64,000 bases of DNA from Planifilum fulgidum (GCF_900113175.1 NZ_FOOK01000012.1:27497-91496), one strand, 5' to 3'; positions 47,801 to 57,458 are shown, counted from the stretch's first letter. Made by a program: numbers and translations. The notes: generated by a model from the letters alone, not told the origin.

Positions 47801-49172
47801 GTACACGGAGGAGCTGTTCGGAAAAGATTACGTGTACCGGGCGGGGACGATTTCCACCGTCGCGGAGAAGACGGCTTACGGTTACGTGAAGAAATATCAG
47901 GAAGAGATGGGGCTTACGCTCCGCAATGCCGAAATCGAGCGGCTGGTTCGCGGATGCACGGGGGTGAAGCGCACCACCGGCCAGCATCCGGGCGGCTTGA
48001 TGGTGATTCCCCAAAACCGGGAAGTGTTTGACTTCACGCCGATTCAGCGCCCGGCGGACGATCCCAAAGCCCGGACGGTGACGACGCACTTCGATTATCA
48101 CGCCATCAGCGGCCGCCTGTTGAAGCTGGATATCCTGGGCCACGATGATCCCACCGTCATCCGCATGTTGCAGGATCTCACCGGGGTGGATCCCAAAACG
48201 ATTCCCGTGGACGACAAGAAGGTGCTCCGGTTGTTCAGCGGGACGGAACCCCTCGGAGTGACGCCGGAGGAGATCGGGTGTTCCACGGGCACGCTGGGAA
48301 TCCCGGAATTCGGGACCCGATTCGTCCGCCAGATGCTGGAGGATACCCGGCCGACCACCTTCGGCGAACTGGTCCGCATCTCGGGTTTGTCCCACGGGAC
48401 GGATGTTTGGCTGAACAACGCCCAGGACCTGATCCGGAGCGGCACCGCGGTCCTGTCGGAGGTGATCGCCACCCGGGACGACATCATGGTTTATCTCATA
48501 TACAAGGGCATGAAGCCCAAGACGGCCTTCAAGATCATGGAAAAGGTGCGGAAAGGGAAGGGACTCACCGAAGAAGAAGCGGACGAGATGAGGCGGCACG
48601 GGGTGCCGGAGTGGTACATCGAATCCTGCCGCAAGATCAAATACATGTTCCCCAAGGCCCACGCGGTGGCCTACGTGCTGATGGCGGTGCGGATCGCCTG
48701 GTTCAAGGTGTATTACCCCGCCGAGTACTATGCCACCTATTTCACCGTCCGGGCGGACGATTTCGATCTGGAGCTGGTGAACAAGGGGAAGGAGGCGGTC
48801 AGCCGGAAAATCGCGGAGCTCAATGAAAAGGGAGCGGATGCCTCTCCCAAGGAAAAGGGGCTGCTCACGGTGCTGGAGTCGGCCAGGGAAATGATGGCCC
48901 GGGGCCTCACCTTCCATTCGATCGACCTGTATCGCTCCGACGCCACCCGCTTTTTGGTGGATGGCGACGGCTTGCTTCCGCCCTTTTCCTCCGTCTCCGG
49001 AATCGGGGCAAGTGCCGCCCGCAACATCGTCAAAGCGCGGGAGGAGGGGGAATTCCTGTCCATTGAGGATTTCCAGAAGCGGAGCCGCGTTTCCAGCTCC
49101 GTCGTGGAAGTGTTGGAGCGCCTGGGATGCCTCCGCGATCTGCCGGAGAACAATCAGTTGTCGCTGTTTTGA
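44883..49172 (+). CDS. polC: DNA polymerase III PolC-type alpha subunit
   Basis: The 1429-residue Gram-positive replicase has an N-terminal domain and OB fold (about 230-320). A PHP domain ('VELHLHTAMSNMDGVSDPGE') is interrupted by a DnaQ-like 3'-5' exonuclease starting 'YVVFDVETTGLSAVHDTI' near 417. A zinc-binding segment ('YVCPNCKHS', 'DCPECGTKM') lies near 903-940 and the polymerase catalytic acidic motif 'PDIDLNFSG' near 957. A C-terminal clamp-binding peptide QLSLF closes the protein. ATG 44883 follows GGGGAGGT. The 274-bp upstream gap holds GC-rich hairpins, but I could not define a promoter. Confidence 0.98.
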   Translation: MATPEVKRERLEQLFSRADLPREWLDKHFEGAYIEKIQVSLSRKTWTLFLGLKRPVPPHVWKEMESRLQSALGRGAGVSIRLRPAGSDPEQLVRLYWEWIRKKVAEDVSAAAAGWMGRAEWRWEKDGIVITFPHPMMVRMAEQKRLDRVIASIIREVSGTEIRVTLESRPLEEEQHRFREQQQAEEQKLKEQALVERESASAPKPEAAPDGELVIGYAIREEPVPIRRITEEERRVVLKGEVFKAEIRELRSGRTLLTFNLTDFTDSIQVKMFARDKEDAALLSRVKDGMWVIVRGSVQYDNFARELVLIANDLNETEPVRRVDNAEEKRVELHLHTAMSNMDGVSDPGEVVKRAAEWGHPAVAITDHGVVQAFPEAYAAAKKHGIKVIYGVEAYLVDDGVPIVMRPAPRNLAEDTYVVFDVETTGLSAVHDTIIELAAVKVRGGEIVDRFSSFANPHRKLTSTITELTGITDEMLEGAPDVEEVLRRFLDFVGDSVLVAHNARFDMGFFQMGVRRLGLDAITNPVIDTLEMARSLYSGLKNYRLNTLCKHFGIELKQHHRAIHDAEATGHLLWKMVEDCLARKITRLDQLNEVTGRRDVSRLRPFHAVLLVRNQTGLKNLYKLISLSHLEYFHRVPRIPRSELEKHREGLIVGSGCEKGELFEAALQKSPQEAEEIARFYDYIEIQPVDVNRHLIEKGIVESEERLRETNRLLVRIGEKLGKPVVATGNAHYLDEWESLYREILTANQNGFRRKDPLPPAHFRTTEEMLEEFSYLGEEKAREVVITAPRSIADQIEELAPFPDGTHTPIIEGADEELRRICYETAEKTYGSPLPDIVRERLEKELGSIIKHGFAVIYLISHKLVTKSLSDGYLVGSRGSVGSSFVATMSSITEVNPLPPHYVCPNCKHSQFITDGSVASGFDLPDKDCPECGTKMRKDGHDIPFETFLGFEGDKTPDIDLNFSGEYQPRAHKYTEELFGKDYVYRAGTISTVAEKTAYGYVKKYQEEMGLTLRNAEIERLVRGCTGVKRTTGQHPGGLMVIPQNREVFDFTPIQRPADDPKARTVTTHFDYHAISGRLLKLDILGHDDPTVIRMLQDLTGVDPKTIPVDDKKVLRLFSGTEPLGVTPEEIGCSTGTLGIPEFGTRFVRQMLEDTRPTTFGELVRISGLSHGTDVWLNNAQDLIRSGTAVLSEVIATRDDIMVYLIYKGMKPKTAFKIMEKVRKGKGLTEEEADEMRRHGVPEWYIESCRKIKYMFPKAHAVAYVLMAVRIAWFKVYYPAEYYATYFTVRADDFDLELVNKGKEAVSRKIAELNEKGADASPKEKGLLTVLESAREMMARGLTFHSIDLYRSDATRFLVDGDGLLPPFSSVSGIGASAARNIVKAREEGEFLSIEDFQKRSRVSSSVVEVLERLGCLRDLPENNQLSLF

Positions 49173-49201
49173 CCCGGGCGTGAAGGTCATTCAATCGCCG
49201 A

Positions 49202-49230
49202 TTGCCAGCGCTCGGCGGATATGATATAAT
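49202..49230 (+). promoter_or_regulatory. strong promoter of the rimP-nusA-infB operon
   Basis: TTGCCA (49202-49207) and consensus TATAAT (49225-49230) are exactly 17 bp apart, and TGA just before the -10 gives an extended -10. It drives the conserved translation/transcription operon. Confidence 0.85.
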
Positions 49231-49268
49231 CTTTGTGGCTATACTGGTAGCATGGATAGCGTCCCTGA

Positions 49269-49299
49269 GAAAGAGTGGGTTGTCGCCCACTCTTTCCCT
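49269..49299 (+). ncRNA. rimP leader hairpin
   Basis: An 11-bp perfect stem (49269-49279 with 49286-49296) with a TTGTCG loop is followed by CCTTT, about 30 nt after the predicted transcription start. A hairpin at this place is conserved ahead of rimP in many Firmicutes and is thought to be a cis-regulatory leader, possibly for NusA feedback. As a terminator its T-run is weak. Confidence 0.6.
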
Positions 49300-49350
49300 T
49301 TGGATGCGGTTTGTGACAAACTCCTGTGAGGATTGCGGGGAGGGACGAAC

Positions 49351-49812
49351 GTGAGCCGCAAAGTGACGGAAATCGTGGAGGAATTGGCAGCTCCCCTCCT
49401 GGCCGAGGACGGTTTGGAACTGGTGGACATCGAGTTTAAAAAAGAGGGAAAGAATCGTTTTTTGCGCCTGTTCGTCGATCGGATCGAAGGCCGGGTGAGC
49501 CTGGAGGACATCAGCCGCGTCAGCGAGCGGTTGAGCCAGGAGCTGGACCGGGTGGACCCCATATCGGGGGCATATATTCTGGAGGTCTCTTCGCCGGGGG
49601 CGGAGCGCCCGCTGAAAAGGGAGCGGGATTTTGAACGGGCCGTCGGCAAACATGTTCACATCAAGACCTACGAACCCGTCGAGGGACGAAAAACCTTTGA
49701 AGGGACCCTGAAGGATTTCACGCCGGAGAGGTTGACGGTGGAGGTGGACGGGAAGGAGGTCATCATTCCATATCCCCTGGTGGCCAAGGCGAGGTTGGCG
49801 ATTCTCTTTTAA
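49351..49812 (+). CDS. rimP: ribosome maturation factor RimP
   Basis: The 153-residue 30S assembly factor has '[23 protein letters not shown]' in its N-terminal domain, '[20 protein letters not shown]' at the domain junction and a C-terminal SH3-like barrel. GTG 49351 lies 6 bp after GGGGAGGG. Confidence 0.95.
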   Translation: MSRKVTEIVEELAAPLLAEDGLELVDIEFKKEGKNRFLRLFVDRIEGRVSLEDISRVSERLSQELDRVDPISGAYILEVSSPGAERPLKRERDFERAVGKHVHIKTYEPVEGRKTFEGTLKDFTPERLTVEVDGKEVIIPYPLVAKARLAILF

Positions 49813-49832
49813 GCAGAAGGGAGGACAGCGCG

Positions 49833-50972
49833 TTGAATGCGGAGTTTATCGAGGCCCTCAATCAGTTGGAAAAGGAGAAGGGGATCAGCAAGGACATTCT
49901 GCTTGAAGCCATTGAGGCTGCCTTGATTTCGGCGTATAGGCGAAATTTTCATTCGGCGCAGAATGTCCGGGTCGACATCGACCGGGAGAGCGGCAAGGTG
50001 CGCGTGTTTGCCCGCAAGACGGTGGTGGACGAGGTGGCGGATCCCCGCCTGGAGATTTCCCTCGAAGCGGCTCGGGAGATCAGTCCCTCCTACCAGCTGG
50101 GCGATATCGTCGAGATCGAGGTGACCCCGGCGGATTTCGGACGGATCGCGGCCCAGACGGCGAAGCAGGTGGTGACGCAGCGGATCCGCGAAGCGGAAAG
50201 AAGCATCATCTACCAGGAATATGTCGACCGGGAGGAAGATATTGTCACCGGTGTGGTCCAGCGGATGGATAACCGGTTTTTTTACATCGACCTGGGCCGG
50301 GTGGAGGCGTTGCTGCCGCTGTCGGAGACGATGCCGGGGGAACGGTTCAAGCAAGGCGACCGGGTGAAGACCTACATCACCCGCGTGGAGAAATCGACCA
50401 AGGGGCCGCAGATTTTTGTTTCCCGAACCCATCCGGGACTCATCAAACGCTTGTTTGAATTGGAAGTGCCGGAAATCTACGACGGCATCGTGGAGATTCG
50501 CTCGGTGGCCCGGGAGGCGGGACAGCGGTCCAAAATCGCCGTCTCTTCCCGGGATGAACAAGTGGATCCCGTGGGCGCCTGTGTCGGTCACCGGGGAATG
50601 CGGGTGCAGACGGTGGTGAACGAACTCCGGGGGGAAAAGATCGACGTGATTCCCTGGTCGGACGATCCGGAGGAGTTCGTGGCCAACGCCCTCAGGCCCG
50701 CCAAGGTGACCCGGGTGGAAGTGGACGAGGAGCAGAAGGTGGCCCGGGTGGTCGTTCCGGATCATCAACTTTCGCTGGCCATCGGAAAGGAAGGGCAGAA
50801 CGCCCGCCTTGCCGCCAAGTTGACGGGTTGGAAAATCGATATCCGAAGCGAGTCCGAGGCGGAGAATCCGGCGCCCGAGGATGCGGAGGCCGAGGATTCG
50901 GCAACCGATCACCCGCCGGCGGCGGATGATCCGGAGGAGGCTGTGCCCGAATCGGAAGAGTCGTCCGATTGA
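49833..50972 (+). CDS. nusA: transcription termination/antitermination protein NusA
   Basis: The 379-residue RNA polymerase-binding factor has an N-terminal domain, an S1 domain around residues 135-200 ('IVTGVVQRMDNRFFYIDLGRVEALLP') and two KH domains with 'GACVGHRGMRVQTVVNELRGEKIDVI' and 'AIGKEGQNARLAAKLTGWKIDI'. An acidic tail of ~40 residues extends beyond the usual Bacillus end. The TTG start has GGGAGGA upstream. Confidence 0.97.
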   Translation: MNAEFIEALNQLEKEKGISKDILLEAIEAALISAYRRNFHSAQNVRVDIDRESGKVRVFARKTVVDEVADPRLEISLEAAREISPSYQLGDIVEIEVTPADFGRIAAQTAKQVVTQRIREAERSIIYQEYVDREEDIVTGVVQRMDNRFFYIDLGRVEALLPLSETMPGERFKQGDRVKTYITRVEKSTKGPQIFVSRTHPGLIKRLFELEVPEIYDGIVEIRSVAREAGQRSKIAVSSRDEQVDPVGACVGHRGMRVQTVVNELRGEKIDVIPWSDDPEEFVANALRPAKVTRVEVDEEQKVARVVVPDHQLSLAIGKEGQNARLAAKLTGWKIDIRSESEAENPAPEDAEAEDSATDHPPAADDPEEAVPESEESSD

Positions 50973-51008
50973 TGTGACGATCTTTCTGAGTACGGAGGTG
51001 GCAGCAAG

Positions 51009-51287
51009 GTGCGAGTGCGGAAGATTCCCATGCGCAAGTGCATCGCCTGTCAGGAGATGAAACCGAAGAAAAGTCTCATTCGGATCGTTCGCACCCCGGA
51101 GCATGAGATCCTGCTGGATCCGACGGGAAAGAAGTCGGGGCGGGGAGCGTACCTGTGCGCCAGTGTGGAGTGTTTCCAGCTGGCCAAGAAGCGAAAGTCC
51201 CTGGACCGGGCGCTGAAGGTCAAAGTGGACGATGAAGTGTATGCCCAGATGGAAGAAGTGATCGGCAGGGTCGAAAACGATGGATAA
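51009..51287 (+). CDS. rnpM: RNase P modulator RnpM (YlxR)
   Basis: The 92-residue nucleic-acid-binding protein has the family pattern '[23 protein letters not shown]', then 'GRGAYLC' and 'LDRALK'. The B. subtilis orthologue is reported to bind and modulate RNase P. GTG 51009 follows GGAGGTG. It overlaps the next gene by 8 bp, as in other Firmicutes. Confidence 0.93.
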   Translation: MRVRKIPMRKCIACQEMKPKKSLIRIVRTPEHEILLDPTGKKSGRGAYLCASVECFQLAKKRKSLDRALKVKVDDEVYAQMEEVIGRVENDG

Positions 51288-51828
51288 GCTGTTGCAATTG
51301 TTGGGTCTTGCCATGCGGGCGAATAGGGTGGTCACGGGAACGGAAGCCGTTCTGAGGGCGATCCGGTCCGGCGAGGCGCGGTTGGTGCTGGTCGCGGAGG
51401 ACGCTTCCCGGGGTGCCTTGAAGAGGGTGCGGGACAAATGTTCCTTTTATTCGGTTCCTCTCATATGCTACGGTACGCGCGTGGCTTTGGGGAGAGCGAT
51501 CGGCAAGCCGGAGCGGGTGGTGGTGGCCGTCACCGATCCAGGGTTTGCCCGGGCGATGAGGAAATGGGCCCGAGTATCAGATGGGGGTGAAGAGTTTGGC
51601 GAAAATGCGCGTCTACGAATATGCAAGAAAGATGAACATGAGCAGCAAGGAAGTGCTCACCATTCTCAAGCGAATGAACATGGACGTCAACAACCACATG
51701 AGCGTGATGAACGACGAGATGATCGAAAAGGTGGAACAGTTCTTCAGGGATATCAAAAAAGGAGCGGACAAAAAGGAGAAGGAAGAAAAAGAAGGAAAAG
51801 CCTTGCAGGGCGAAGAGGCGAAGCGTAA
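51280..51828 (+). CDS. ylxQ: L7Ae-family RNA-binding protein YlxQ, apparent frameshift and out-of-frame extension
   Basis: Residues 1-103 form a complete L7Ae/L30e domain ('[22 protein letters not shown]', '[20 protein letters not shown]'), which binds kink-turn RNA. The usual protein stops after about 100 residues. As sequenced, the frame instead runs on for ~78 residues inside infB in another frame (a charged K/R/E/Q/H-rich stretch), to 51828. The change occurs at a G5 run (51583-51587): one more G would give a TGA at 51588-51590 and a 103-residue protein ending SDGG. The extension is therefore probably an artefact or a recent mutation. Confidence 0.85.
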   Translation: MDKLLQLLGLAMRANRVVTGTEAVLRAIRSGEARLVLVAEDASRGALKRVRDKCSFYSVPLICYGTRVALGRAIGKPERVVVAVTDPGFARAMRKWARVSDGGEEFGENARLRICKKDEHEQQGSAHHSQANEHGRQQPHERDERRDDRKGGTVLQGYQKRSGQKGEGRKRRKSLAGRRGEA

Positions 51829-53920
51829 CCGCAAGGGAGGCGGAAGCCGGGGACGGCGCCGCAACGGCCAGATGAAGGTCCGTGAAAGGCAGGGGGGTGA
51901 AGGAGCGGGTCAAAAGCGCGAGCAGCGGGGAAAAGGAAGCCAAGGGTCCAATCCCCCGCTGAAGGCGGTCGTTGCCCAGGCAGGCGACGAAGCCAACCGG
52001 TCCGGCCGGAGAAAATCCAAACCTTCCAAGGACAAAAGCCGCTTCCAGGAGAGCTCGCAGGAGAGGGAAAGCGTCGAGAAACTTCTGGCTCCGCGCGGGA
52101 AAAAGGGGCGCAAGCGGCAGCAGGAGAAAAAGGCCCATGCCCGTGAAAAGCAAGCCCCCGTCCTGCCCACCAAACTGGAAATCACGGGGCCCCTTACGGT
52201 GGGGGAACTGGCCAAGCGCCTGCGGAGAGAAGCTTCCGAAGTGATCAAAAAGCTGATGGGGCTGGGCGTGATGGCCACCATCAACCAGGAGATCGATGTG
52301 GATACGATCACCCTGGTGTCGGAAGAGTTCGGCGTGACGGTGGAATACAAGGAGGAGGTCGACCAGGCCGCCTTTGAAGAGATCGAGGAGACGGATGCTC
52401 CGGAGGACTTGAAGGAGCGGCCGCCCGTGGTGACGATCATGGGGCACGTCGATCACGGAAAAACGACCCTTCTGGACACGATCCGCCATACCAACGTGAC
52501 GGCGACGGAAGCCGGGGGGATCACCCAGCACATCGGCGCGTACCAGGTGGAGGTAAGCGGAAAGAAAATCACCTTCCTGGATACTCCCGGACACGCCGCC
52601 TTCACCGCCATGCGGGCCCGCGGCGCCCAGGTGACGGATATCACGGTGCTGGTGGTGGCCGCCGACGACGGAGTGATGCCCCAGACCATCGAGGCGATCA
52701 ACCACGCCAAGGCGGCGGATGTCCCCATCATCGTGGCGGTGAACAAAATCGACAAACCGGAAGCCAATCCGGAGCGGGTGAAGCAGCAGCTGAGCGAACA
52801 CGGCCTCGTTCCGGAGGAATGGGGCGGCGAAACGATCTATGTTCCCGTTTCGGCCCTGAAGGGCGAGGGCATCGACGAGCTCCTGGAGATGATTCTGCTC
52901 GTGGCGGAAGTGCAGGAATTGAAGGCCAATCCGGACAAGCGCGCCCGCGGTGTGGTGATCGAAGCCGAGCTGGATAAAAACCGCGGCCCGGTGGCGACCG
53001 TCCTGGTGCAAAACGGTACCCTCAGGGTGGGAGATGCGCTGGTCGCCGGCAATTATTTCGGGAAAGTCCGGGCGATGATCAACGACCGGGGACGCCGGGT
53101 GAAGGAGGCAACCCCCTCCACGCCGGTGGAGATTCTCGGGCTGTCCGACGTTCCCAATGCCGGGGATGCCTTCATGGTCTTTGAGGATGAGAAACAGGCC
53201 CGGGAGATTGCCGACATCCGCGCCGAGCGGCAGCGCCAGAAAGAACTGAAGGTCCAGACGCGGATCACGCTGGATGATCTGTACAAGCAGATCCAGGAGG
53301 GCGATGTGAAGGAACTGAACATCATCATCAAAGGAGATGTTCAGGGATCGGTGGAAGCCCTGCGCGGAGGGCTGGAGAAGATCGATGTCGAGGGCGTGCG
53401 GGTGAAGATCATTCACTCCGGAGTGGGTGCCATCACCGAATCGGACATCATCCTCGCCTCGGCCTCCAATGCCATCGTCATCGGTTTCAACGTCCGCCCC
53501 GAGCCCAACGCCCGGGCGATGGCGGAGCAGGAAAAGGTGGATCTGCGTCTTCACCGCGTGATCTACGATGTGATCGAGGAAATCGAATCGGCAATGAAGG
53601 GGATGCTGGACCCCGAGTACGAGGAGAAAGTGGTCGGAACGGCGGAAGTCCGCCAAATCTTCAAGGTCTCCAAGGTGGGCACCATCGCCGGATGTTACGT
53701 GACCAGCGGAAAAGTGGTTCGCGACGGCAAAGCCCGCCTGATCCGCGACGGCGTGGTGATCCACGAGGGAGAAGTGGACACCTTGCGGCGGTTCAAGGAT
53801 GATGTCCGCGAAGTGGCCCAGGGCTACGAATGCGGGATGACCCTGAAAAACTTCAACGACATCAAGGAAGGGGACATCATCGAAATCTACGTGGTGGAGG
53901 AAGTGGAACGAGCCACATGA
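51596..53920 (+). CDS. infB: translation initiation factor IF-2
   Basis: The 774-residue GTPase positions initiator tRNA. It begins at TTG 51596 ([14 protein letters not shown], matching the Bacillus start) with GGGGG 8 bp upstream. It has an IF2-N domain, a long K/R/E/Q-rich linker (about 60-190), a second IF2-N domain, then the G domain with 'GHVDHGKTT' near 282, 'DTPGHAAF' and 'NKIDKP', followed by domains II-IV. Its start overlaps the run-on ylxQ frame, and its stop overlaps the ylxP start as ATGA. Confidence 0.97.
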   Translation: MAKMRVYEYARKMNMSSKEVLTILKRMNMDVNNHMSVMNDEMIEKVEQFFRDIKKGADKKEKEEKEGKALQGEEAKRNRKGGGSRGRRRNGQMKVRERQGGEGAGQKREQRGKGSQGSNPPLKAVVAQAGDEANRSGRRKSKPSKDKSRFQESSQERESVEKLLAPRGKKGRKRQQEKKAHAREKQAPVLPTKLEITGPLTVGELAKRLRREASEVIKKLMGLGVMATINQEIDVDTITLVSEEFGVTVEYKEEVDQAAFEEIEETDAPEDLKERPPVVTIMGHVDHGKTTLLDTIRHTNVTATEAGGITQHIGAYQVEVSGKKITFLDTPGHAAFTAMRARGAQVTDITVLVVAADDGVMPQTIEAINHAKAADVPIIVAVNKIDKPEANPERVKQQLSEHGLVPEEWGGETIYVPVSALKGEGIDELLEMILLVAEVQELKANPDKRARGVVIEAELDKNRGPVATVLVQNGTLRVGDALVAGNYFGKVRAMINDRGRRVKEATPSTPVEILGLSDVPNAGDAFMVFEDEKQAREIADIRAERQRQKELKVQTRITLDDLYKQIQEGDVKELNIIIKGDVQGSVEALRGGLEKIDVEGVRVKIIHSGVGAITESDIILASASNAIVIGFNVRPEPNARAMAEQEKVDLRLHRVIYDVIEEIESAMKGMLDPEYEEKVVGTAEVRQIFKVSKVGTIAGCYVTSGKVVRDGKARLIRDGVVIHEGEVDTLRRFKDDVREVAQGYECGMTLKNFNDIKEGDIIEIYVVEEVERAT

Positions 53921-54198
53921 TCGTCGGGATTCAGGAATGCCGCTGCCGGGTGATCGGTTCGGCTTCCCTGAAGGACAAGCGGCGCGTTGTCAAGAGCGGG
54001 CTGGACCGGATCCGTCACCGTTTCAACTTGTCGGTGGCGGAGGTGGATTTTCAGGATGACCGGCAACTGACCACCCTGGCGATGGTCGGGGTCGGCAGCG
54101 GCAAGCATGTGGTGGAGCGGGAACTCCGGCAGGCGCTCCGCCTGTTGGAGAATCTCGATGGCCTGGAAGTGCTGGACGCAGAGATCACCTACGCCTGA
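53917..54198 (+). CDS. ylxP: DUF503 family protein YlxP
   Basis: The 93-residue ferredoxin-like-fold protein of unknown function is conserved between infB and rbfA in Firmicutes, with the typical '[28 protein letters not shown]'. A role in 30S assembly or initiation is suggested by position. ATG 53917 overlaps the infB stop. Confidence 0.92.
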   Translation: MIVGIQECRCRVIGSASLKDKRRVVKSGLDRIRHRFNLSVAEVDFQDDRQLTTLAMVGVGSGKHVVERELRQALRLLENLDGLEVLDAEITYA

Positions 54199-54221
54199 GC
54201 TTTGGTGAGGAGGTGTGGCAG

Positions 54222-54578
54222 GTGACCCGTATCCGCGCGGCTCGCGTCGGCGAGCAGCTCAAAAAGGAGCTCAGCCAGCTGTTGCAACAGGAATTGAAGG
54301 ATCCGCGGATCGGTTTCGTCACGATCACGTCGGTGGAGATGAGCCGGGATTTGGAGCACGCCAAAGTGTTTGTCAGCGTCATGGGGGATGAGGAGCAGAA
54401 GAAAAAAACGCTGGAAGGGCTTGAAAAGGCGAAGGGCTTCCTCCGGTCGGAAGCGGGGCGGCGTTTGGGCATTCGGAGGACCCCGGAAATCGTCTTCAAG
54501 TTGGATCATTCGATCGAGCACGGGCAACGGATTTCCAAGTTATTGGAAGAAGTGAAACGAAGTGAGCCGGATGAATGA
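54222..54578 (+). CDS. rbfA: 30S ribosome-binding factor RbfA
   Basis: The 118-residue KH-like factor for late 30S maturation has '[32 protein letters not shown]' and '[20 protein letters not shown]'. GTG 54222 is chosen over GTG 54213, because GAGGAGG ends at 54213 and gives 8 bp to 54222. It overlaps nrnA by 17 bp. Confidence 0.95.
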   Translation: MTRIRAARVGEQLKKELSQLLQQELKDPRIGFVTITSVEMSRDLEHAKVFVSVMGDEEQKKKTLEGLEKAKGFLRSEAGRRLGIRRTPEIVFKLDHSIEHGQRISKLLEEVKRSEPDE

Positions 54579-55545
54579 ATTCTTTCGGGAGGCAACCCGG
54601 TTCGTGTCCGAAGGGGAGCGGTATTTGGTGGTTTCCCATGTCGATCCGGACGGTGACGCAATCGGCTCCACGCTGGCGGTGGGACATCTGCTCCGCCTCC
54701 TGGGGAAGCGGGCGGTGATGGTGAACGCGTCTCCGGTTCCCGCAAAATACCGCGGACTTCCCGGGGCGGAAGAGATCGCAAGGCCGCAGGATCTCTTTGA
54801 CGAGCCCCCCTTTGAACGGGTGATCGCCGTGGATGTGGCGGATGAGGACCGGATGGGCGATTGCCGGACCCTCATCGCCCCGGACGCCCGCCTGTTGAAC
54901 ATCGACCATCACCGGACCAACGACCGTTTCGGCACCCATCACCTGATCAACCCCGAGGCGGCCGCGACGGCGGAGGTGTTGTACGACTGGATCGAATCGA
55001 TGGGGGTCAAGTGGTCGAAACCCCTGGCCGCCTGCGTTTATACCGGCCTGCTGACGGACACGGGGGGATTTCGTTACAGCAACACCACGCCGGCGGTGAT
55101 GAAACGGGCGGCCCGGCTGCTGGAATGCGGCGTCGATGCCCATCGGATTGCGGAACAGGTTCTGGAGACCCTGACGATCGGCCAGCTCAACCTGCTCCGC
55201 CGGGCCCTTTCCACCCTCCGGTTGTCGGAGGATGGACGGATCGCATGGATGTGGCTCACCTATCAGGATTTTGTGGATGCCGGTGCCGGTGAAGGGGATT
55301 TGGACGGGATCGTCAATTACGCCCGGAACGTGGACGGCGCCGAGGTGGGAATCCTGTTCCGCCAGCTGAAAGGCGGCGCGGTCAAGGTGAGCCTGCGGTC
55401 CAGGCGGCGGGTCGACGTCAGTGAAGTGGCCGGATGTTTCGGCGGGGGCGGCCATGCCCGGGCGGCCGGATGCACCGTCGCGGGAACCCGCGACGAAGTG
55501 GAGCGCCGCGTGCTGGAACGGGTGGTGGAGGCGCTCGGCCGATGA
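54562..55545 (+). CDS. nrnA: bifunctional oligoribonuclease/PAP phosphatase NrnA
   Basis: The 327-residue DHH-family phosphoesterase degrades nano-RNA and 3'-phosphoadenosine-5'-phosphate. It has '[15 protein letters not shown]' and the DHH signature '[13 protein letters not shown]' in the N-terminal domain, and the DHHA1 motif '[13 protein letters not shown]' in the C-terminal domain. The GTG start overlaps rbfA and its stop overlaps truB (ATGA). An nrnA gene between rbfA and truB is frequent in Firmicutes outside B. subtilis. Confidence 0.94.
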   Translation: MSRMNEFFREATRFVSEGERYLVVSHVDPDGDAIGSTLAVGHLLRLLGKRAVMVNASPVPAKYRGLPGAEEIARPQDLFDEPPFERVIAVDVADEDRMGDCRTLIAPDARLLNIDHHRTNDRFGTHHLINPEAAATAEVLYDWIESMGVKWSKPLAACVYTGLLTDTGGFRYSNTTPAVMKRAARLLECGVDAHRIAEQVLETLTIGQLNLLRRALSTLRLSEDGRIAWMWLTYQDFVDAGAGEGDLDGIVNYARNVDGAEVGILFRQLKGGAVKVSLRSRRRVDVSEVAGCFGGGGHARAAGCTVAGTRDEVERRVLERVVEALGR

Positions 55546-56453
55546 CGCTGCTTGGCGTGATTCCCGTTTGGAAGCCGGCGGGCATGACCTCCCACGACGT
55601 GGTGGTGGAGCTCCGCCGCCTGACCGGCCAGCGGAAAGTGGGTCACACCGGCACGCTGGATCCGGCGGTGGAAGGCGTGTTGCCGATCTGTCTGGGACAG
55701 GCGACGCGCATCGCCGAATACCTTCAGGAGCTGCCCAAGCGGTACGCCGGGTCGATGGTCCTGGGAGCTTCGACGGACACTCAGGACCAGACGGGCAGGA
55801 TCCTTCGGGAGGAACCGGTGGGGCCTCTGGATCCGTCCAGGATTGATGAAGCTTTTCGACGGTTTCGGGGGGAGATCGATCAGGTCCCGCCGATGGTGTC
55901 GGCGGTGCGGGTGGAAGGCCGCCGCCTCTACGAATGGGCGAGGGAAGGAAAAGAGGTTCCGCGGCGGGCCCGGCGCGTCAAGATCTATGAACTTGTCCGC
56001 ACCGGGATGGAGCGGGAAGGAAACCGGCTGCGGATCGATTTCGAGGTTCTCTGTTCAAAGGGCACCTATGTCCGCACGCTCTGTGTCGATATCGGCGCCT
56101 GGCTGGGATATCCCGCCCATATGTCCCGCCTGGTCCGTGTCCAAAGCGGCCCCTTTTTCCTTCAGGACACGCTGACGCTGGAAGAGCTTCGCGAAGTGGC
56201 GAGGCGCGGTGCCTGGGGGGATGTGCTGGTTTCGCCCGATGCGGCCCTGGGACATTTCCCCCTCCTGGTCGTTCCCTCTTCCGCCCGGCAGGGAGTGCTG
56301 AACGGGATGTGGCTGCAGCTGGAAGATCCCTTGGACTCCCGGGCGGTCGGAAGACTGGTGCGGGTGTACACGGAGGAAGGGGAGTTCTGCGCTCTGTACC
56401 GGATGTCCGCTCCCGACGTCGCCCGGCCGGAAAAAGTGTTTCGAAATGGGTGA
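55542..56453 (+). CDS. truB: tRNA pseudouridine(55) synthase TruB
   Basis: The 303-residue enzyme modifies U55 of tRNA. It shows 'VWKPAGMTSHDVV', the catalytic Asp in 'HTGTLDPAVEGVLPICLGQAT', 'PMVSAVRVEGRRLYEWAREG' and 'CSKGTYVRTLCVDIG'. ATG 55542 overlaps the nrnA stop. ribF starts 5 bp after its stop. Confidence 0.96.
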   Translation: MTLLGVIPVWKPAGMTSHDVVVELRRLTGQRKVGHTGTLDPAVEGVLPICLGQATRIAEYLQELPKRYAGSMVLGASTDTQDQTGRILREEPVGPLDPSRIDEAFRRFRGEIDQVPPMVSAVRVEGRRLYEWAREGKEVPRRARRVKIYELVRTGMEREGNRLRIDFEVLCSKGTYVRTLCVDIGAWLGYPAHMSRLVRVQSGPFFLQDTLTLEELREVARRGAWGDVLVSPDAALGHFPLLVVPSSARQGVLNGMWLQLEDPLDSRAVGRLVRVYTEEGEFCALYRMSAPDVARPEKVFRNG

Positions 56454-56458
56454 AGCAG

Positions 56459-57412
56459 ATGGAGACGGTGCAACTATCATATCCGTTGGATTCGGACAAA
56501 ACATACCCGCCCGCAGTGCTGGCGATCGGTTATTTCGACGGAGTTCATCGGGGCCACCAGTCGGTGATCCGCCGCGCCAGGGAACTGGCGGCCCGGCTCG
56601 GGGTTGCTTCGGCGGTGATGACCTTTCATCCGCACCCCCGGGAAGTGCTGGGAAAGTCCAAGCTCTCCGGGTATATCACGCCGCTTCCGGACAAGCTCCG
56701 CCAGTTTGCCCGTTTGGGTGTGGACCGGACCTATGTGATGAAATTTGACCGCTTGTTCGCGGACCGGACCAAGGAGCAGTTCGTCGAGGAAGTATTGATT
56801 CCCCTTCAGGTGAAAGGGGTGGTGGTGGGTTTCAATTTTTGCTTTGGACGGGGCGCTTCGGGCCGGGCGGAGGACTTGAAGACCCTGGGGGAAGGCCGGT
56901 TCTGCGTCGAAGTGATCCACCCGGTGCTCGAAGGGGAGATTCCCGTCAGCAGCACCCGCCTGCGGGAAGCCCTCGCCGCCGGAGATGTGGTCACGGCGGA
57001 AAAGATTTTGGGCCGTCCCCATCTGGTGGAAGGGGAAGTGGTCACCGGGGACCGACGCGGCCGGACCATCGGTTTTCCCACGGCCAATCTGGCCTTGACT
57101 CAGCCCTATGCCATTCCCAAAAGAGGGGTGTATCTCGTCTCCGTTGCCCTTGGGGATCGGTGGATACCCGGCGTGATGAACATCGGACTGCGCCCCACCT
57201 TCCAGTCCCCCGAACCGAAGCTCACTCTGGAGGTCCACCTGCTCCGCTTTGAGGGCGACCTGTACGGCAAGACCCTGCGCGTTCGTTTTCACCGCTTTCT
57301 CCGGGAAGAGAGGCGTTTTGGCTCCGCGGACGATCTGGTCCGTCAGATTCGGGAAGATGTTCGCCGGGCGGAGGCGATTTGGCCGGAAATTGAATCCGGC
57401 GTGAGGGAATGA
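56459..57412 (+). CDS. ribF: bifunctional riboflavin kinase/FAD synthetase
   Basis: The 317-residue protein has an N-terminal FMN adenylyltransferase domain with 'AIGYFDGVHRGHQSVI' and 'PVSSTRLREALAAGD'. A C-terminal riboflavin kinase domain carries 'GDRRGRTIGFPTANLAL' and 'PGVMNIGLRPTF'. The start is ATG 56459 with a weak GGGTGA site, probably coupled to truB translation. Confidence 0.96.
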   Translation: METVQLSYPLDSDKTYPPAVLAIGYFDGVHRGHQSVIRRARELAARLGVASAVMTFHPHPREVLGKSKLSGYITPLPDKLRQFARLGVDRTYVMKFDRLFADRTKEQFVEEVLIPLQVKGVVVGFNFCFGRGASGRAEDLKTLGEGRFCVEVIHPVLEGEIPVSSTRLREALAAGDVVTAEKILGRPHLVEGEVVTGDRRGRTIGFPTANLALTQPYAIPKRGVYLVSVALGDRWIPGVMNIGLRPTFQSPEPKLTLEVHLLRFEGDLYGKTLRVRFHRFLREERRFGSADDLVRQIREDVRRAEAIWPEIESGVRE

Positions 57413-57458
57413 TGGTTTGTCATGCGGAAAGGTTGTCGAAAAGGCGTGCCTCCCTCCA

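Noticed and set aside
44571..49190. A minus-strand reading frame of 1539 codons across polC, and similar long antisense frames (for example 1677-3647, 27663-30218, 2731-4548).
   Set aside because: They mirror the codon structure of GC-rich genes, are rich in His/Gln/Arg/Pro, show no domain and have no ribosome site. polC and the others are certain genes.
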